From NCBI GenBank assembly GCA_030616025.1, contig JAUWYD010000068.1, positions 1 to 6,226 of the forward strand: a stretch of DNA of 6,226 bases, given 5' to 3'. The number at the start of each line of letters is the position of its first letter. The first letter of the stretch is position 1. A program made the position numbers and the translations under genes. The stretch is from Chloroflexota bacterium (GTDB lineage: Bacteria > Chloroflexota > Anaerolineae > UBA7937 > B3-Chlor). Positions 5,470 through 6,226 of this stretch are shown one piece after another. Below the pieces are notes generated by a model that was given only the letters and a program-made list of their open reading frames with translations, was not told the origin of the DNA and searched no databases.

Positions 5470-6226
5470 CTATGGGATCTCGCGAAAAGTAACATTCAAG
5501 TGATTGTGAAAAGTATTGAAGACCATCCCCAAGCCTGTCGCACAATCGCTGGCTATCGAGCCCATAACCCAGATAGCGTGCCCACCCGGTCCTTGAGCGG
5601 GGTCGTAACCGCTCCCCGCCCATGACGTGGGTATGTTGGCCTCCCCGTCCTGGTTAGTTTGCATCACACAGGCATTGGGCCGGCAGGCGCCTGCGGTGTC
5701 CATAAAGGTGCCAGGGCACGAGGTACTGTCAAACCCAAAGAAAGCCACCGGTACATCCGCCACTGCATTTCTAGTGCGATCAAGCACGATAGCGGCCAGG
5801 GAGATAGAAGTAGACTCCTGCAGCGTATCCACAGCATAGACCGCACCGCCTGGACAACTCGATGCCGGTTGTATCGCCACCCCTCCGAAGTTCTCTTCCA
5901 CCCATGCCCAATCCCTTGGCTGGGGACTTATATCGCGGATGCTGACCCCAGGCCGGTTGGGGCAACTGCCCACAGGCTCAGAAGTAGCGGTAGGCGTGTT
6001 GGTGGACGCTGGAGGCTCTGGCGTATTAGTCGGAGGCACCGAGGTGAGGGTCGGCGTCGGCGGGGCAGCTGTGAACGTCGGAGTAGGCGGCCTTGGCGTA
6101 TGGGTCGGCGTTGGAGGCACTGGAGTCGAAGTCGGCACTGGAGTGGAAGTCGGCACTGCAGTGGGCGTCTCGGTCGGCGTATGGGTGGCTGTTTCCGTGG
6201 GAGTAGGCGTGAACGTCGGCGGCAGA
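5470..6226 (-). CDS. Surface protein with Thr-Pro linker and C-terminal beta domain, 5' end cut by window edge (first gene of cluster)
   Basis: Only the last 251 residues are visible; the frame is open to the right edge, so the true start and any signal or membrane segment lie outside. The first 84 or so residues are almost entirely Thr, Pro, Ser and small residues (for example PTSTPVPTSTPVPPTPT), a long extended linker. The remaining 165 or so form a compact domain beginning near SCPNRPGVS, with candidate strands SISLAAIVLD, VPVAFFGFD and HAIWVMGS, six cysteines suited to disulfides outside the cell, and the end GLGMVFNTFHNHLNVTFREIP. The GLG motif followed by a His-bearing final strand ending in FR matches the end of the next gene. 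GTG codons within the linker (for example 6156) could look like starts but continue a repeat begun further upstream. Function is not recognised; no catalytic motif is seen. Confidence 0.85.
   Translation of the reverse strand, partial: LPPTFTPTPTETATHTPTETPTAVPTSTPVPTSTPVPPTPTHTPRPPTPTFTAAPPTPTLTSVPPTNTPEPPASTNTPTATSEPVGSCPNRPGVSIRDISPQPRDWAWVEENFGGVAIQPASSCPGGAVYAVDTLQESTSISLAAIVLDRTRNAVADVPVAFFGFDSTSCPGTFMDTAGACRPNACVMQTNQDGEANIPTSWAGSGYDPAQGPGGHAIWVMGSIASDCATGLGMVFNTFHNHLNVTFREIP
6121..6156 (-). repeat. Two tandem 18-bp repeats in the Thr-Pro linker
   Basis: GTGCCGACTTCCACTCCA (6156-6139) is followed directly by the same unit with one substitution (6138-6121), and the first five bases of a third copy follow. 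Each unit encodes VPTSTP. This points to linker growth by slippage or unequal exchange. Confidence 0.75.

Noticed and set aside
6000..6226. Apparent tandem array at the right edge that could suggest a CRISPR or minisatellite
   Set aside because: There are no uniform repeats separated by unique spacers; the repetition is codon-level Thr-Pro repetition within a coding frame, with only one true 18-bp duplication.

Overview
The window reads as chromosomal DNA of a GC-rich bacterium, most likely a member of the Chloroflexota (Anaerolineae-like). The main clue is a run of membrane-anchored proteins built as one transmembrane segment, a helical segment, a long Thr-Pro-rich linker and a small beta-rich C-terminal domain, an architecture common in that phylum. 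The taxonomic call is an inference from style, not from a marker gene.

Layout. Positions 1-1955 (minus strand) hold a ChlD/BchD-type chelatase subunit: an AAA+ ATPase half like ChlI, a low-complexity linker and a von Willebrand A (VWA) half. Its last residues lie beyond the left edge. The reading frame is open for all 651 visible codons, and I fix its start at a GTG with a good ribosome binding site. A strong sigma-70-type promoter (TTGACA, 17 bp, TATACT) and a structured leader lie upstream. The linker carries a nine-A run, a slippery sequence. A slip there would end translation within a few codons and yield a ChlI-sized, ATPase-only protein from the same gene. This is the most interesting signal in the window.

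Positions 1956-2471 form a divergent intergenic region: the chlD leader and promoter, about 300 bp with no gene but with two inverted repeats, and a candidate promoter for the next gene. Positions 2472-3557 (plus strand) encode a single-domain Old Yellow Enzyme-like NADH:flavin oxidoreductase with a C-terminal cysteine cluster.

Positions 3565-6226 (minus strand) are a tightly spaced three-gene cluster transcribed toward the oxidoreductase. The first gene is cut at its 5' end by the right window edge. The last two share the full four-part architecture. All three end in a similar beta domain with a His-containing C-terminal strand ending in Phe-Arg. Function is unknown; they look like a paralogous set of cell-surface proteins. 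The cluster and the oxidoreductase converge on a 13-bp hairpin that contains both stop codons.

How the parts relate. The chelatase subunit is probably for cobalt insertion in cobalamin synthesis (with CobN) or magnesium insertion (with ChlH/BchH), but no large subunit is visible here. Nothing in the sequence ties it functionally to the oxidoreductase or to the surface-protein cluster.
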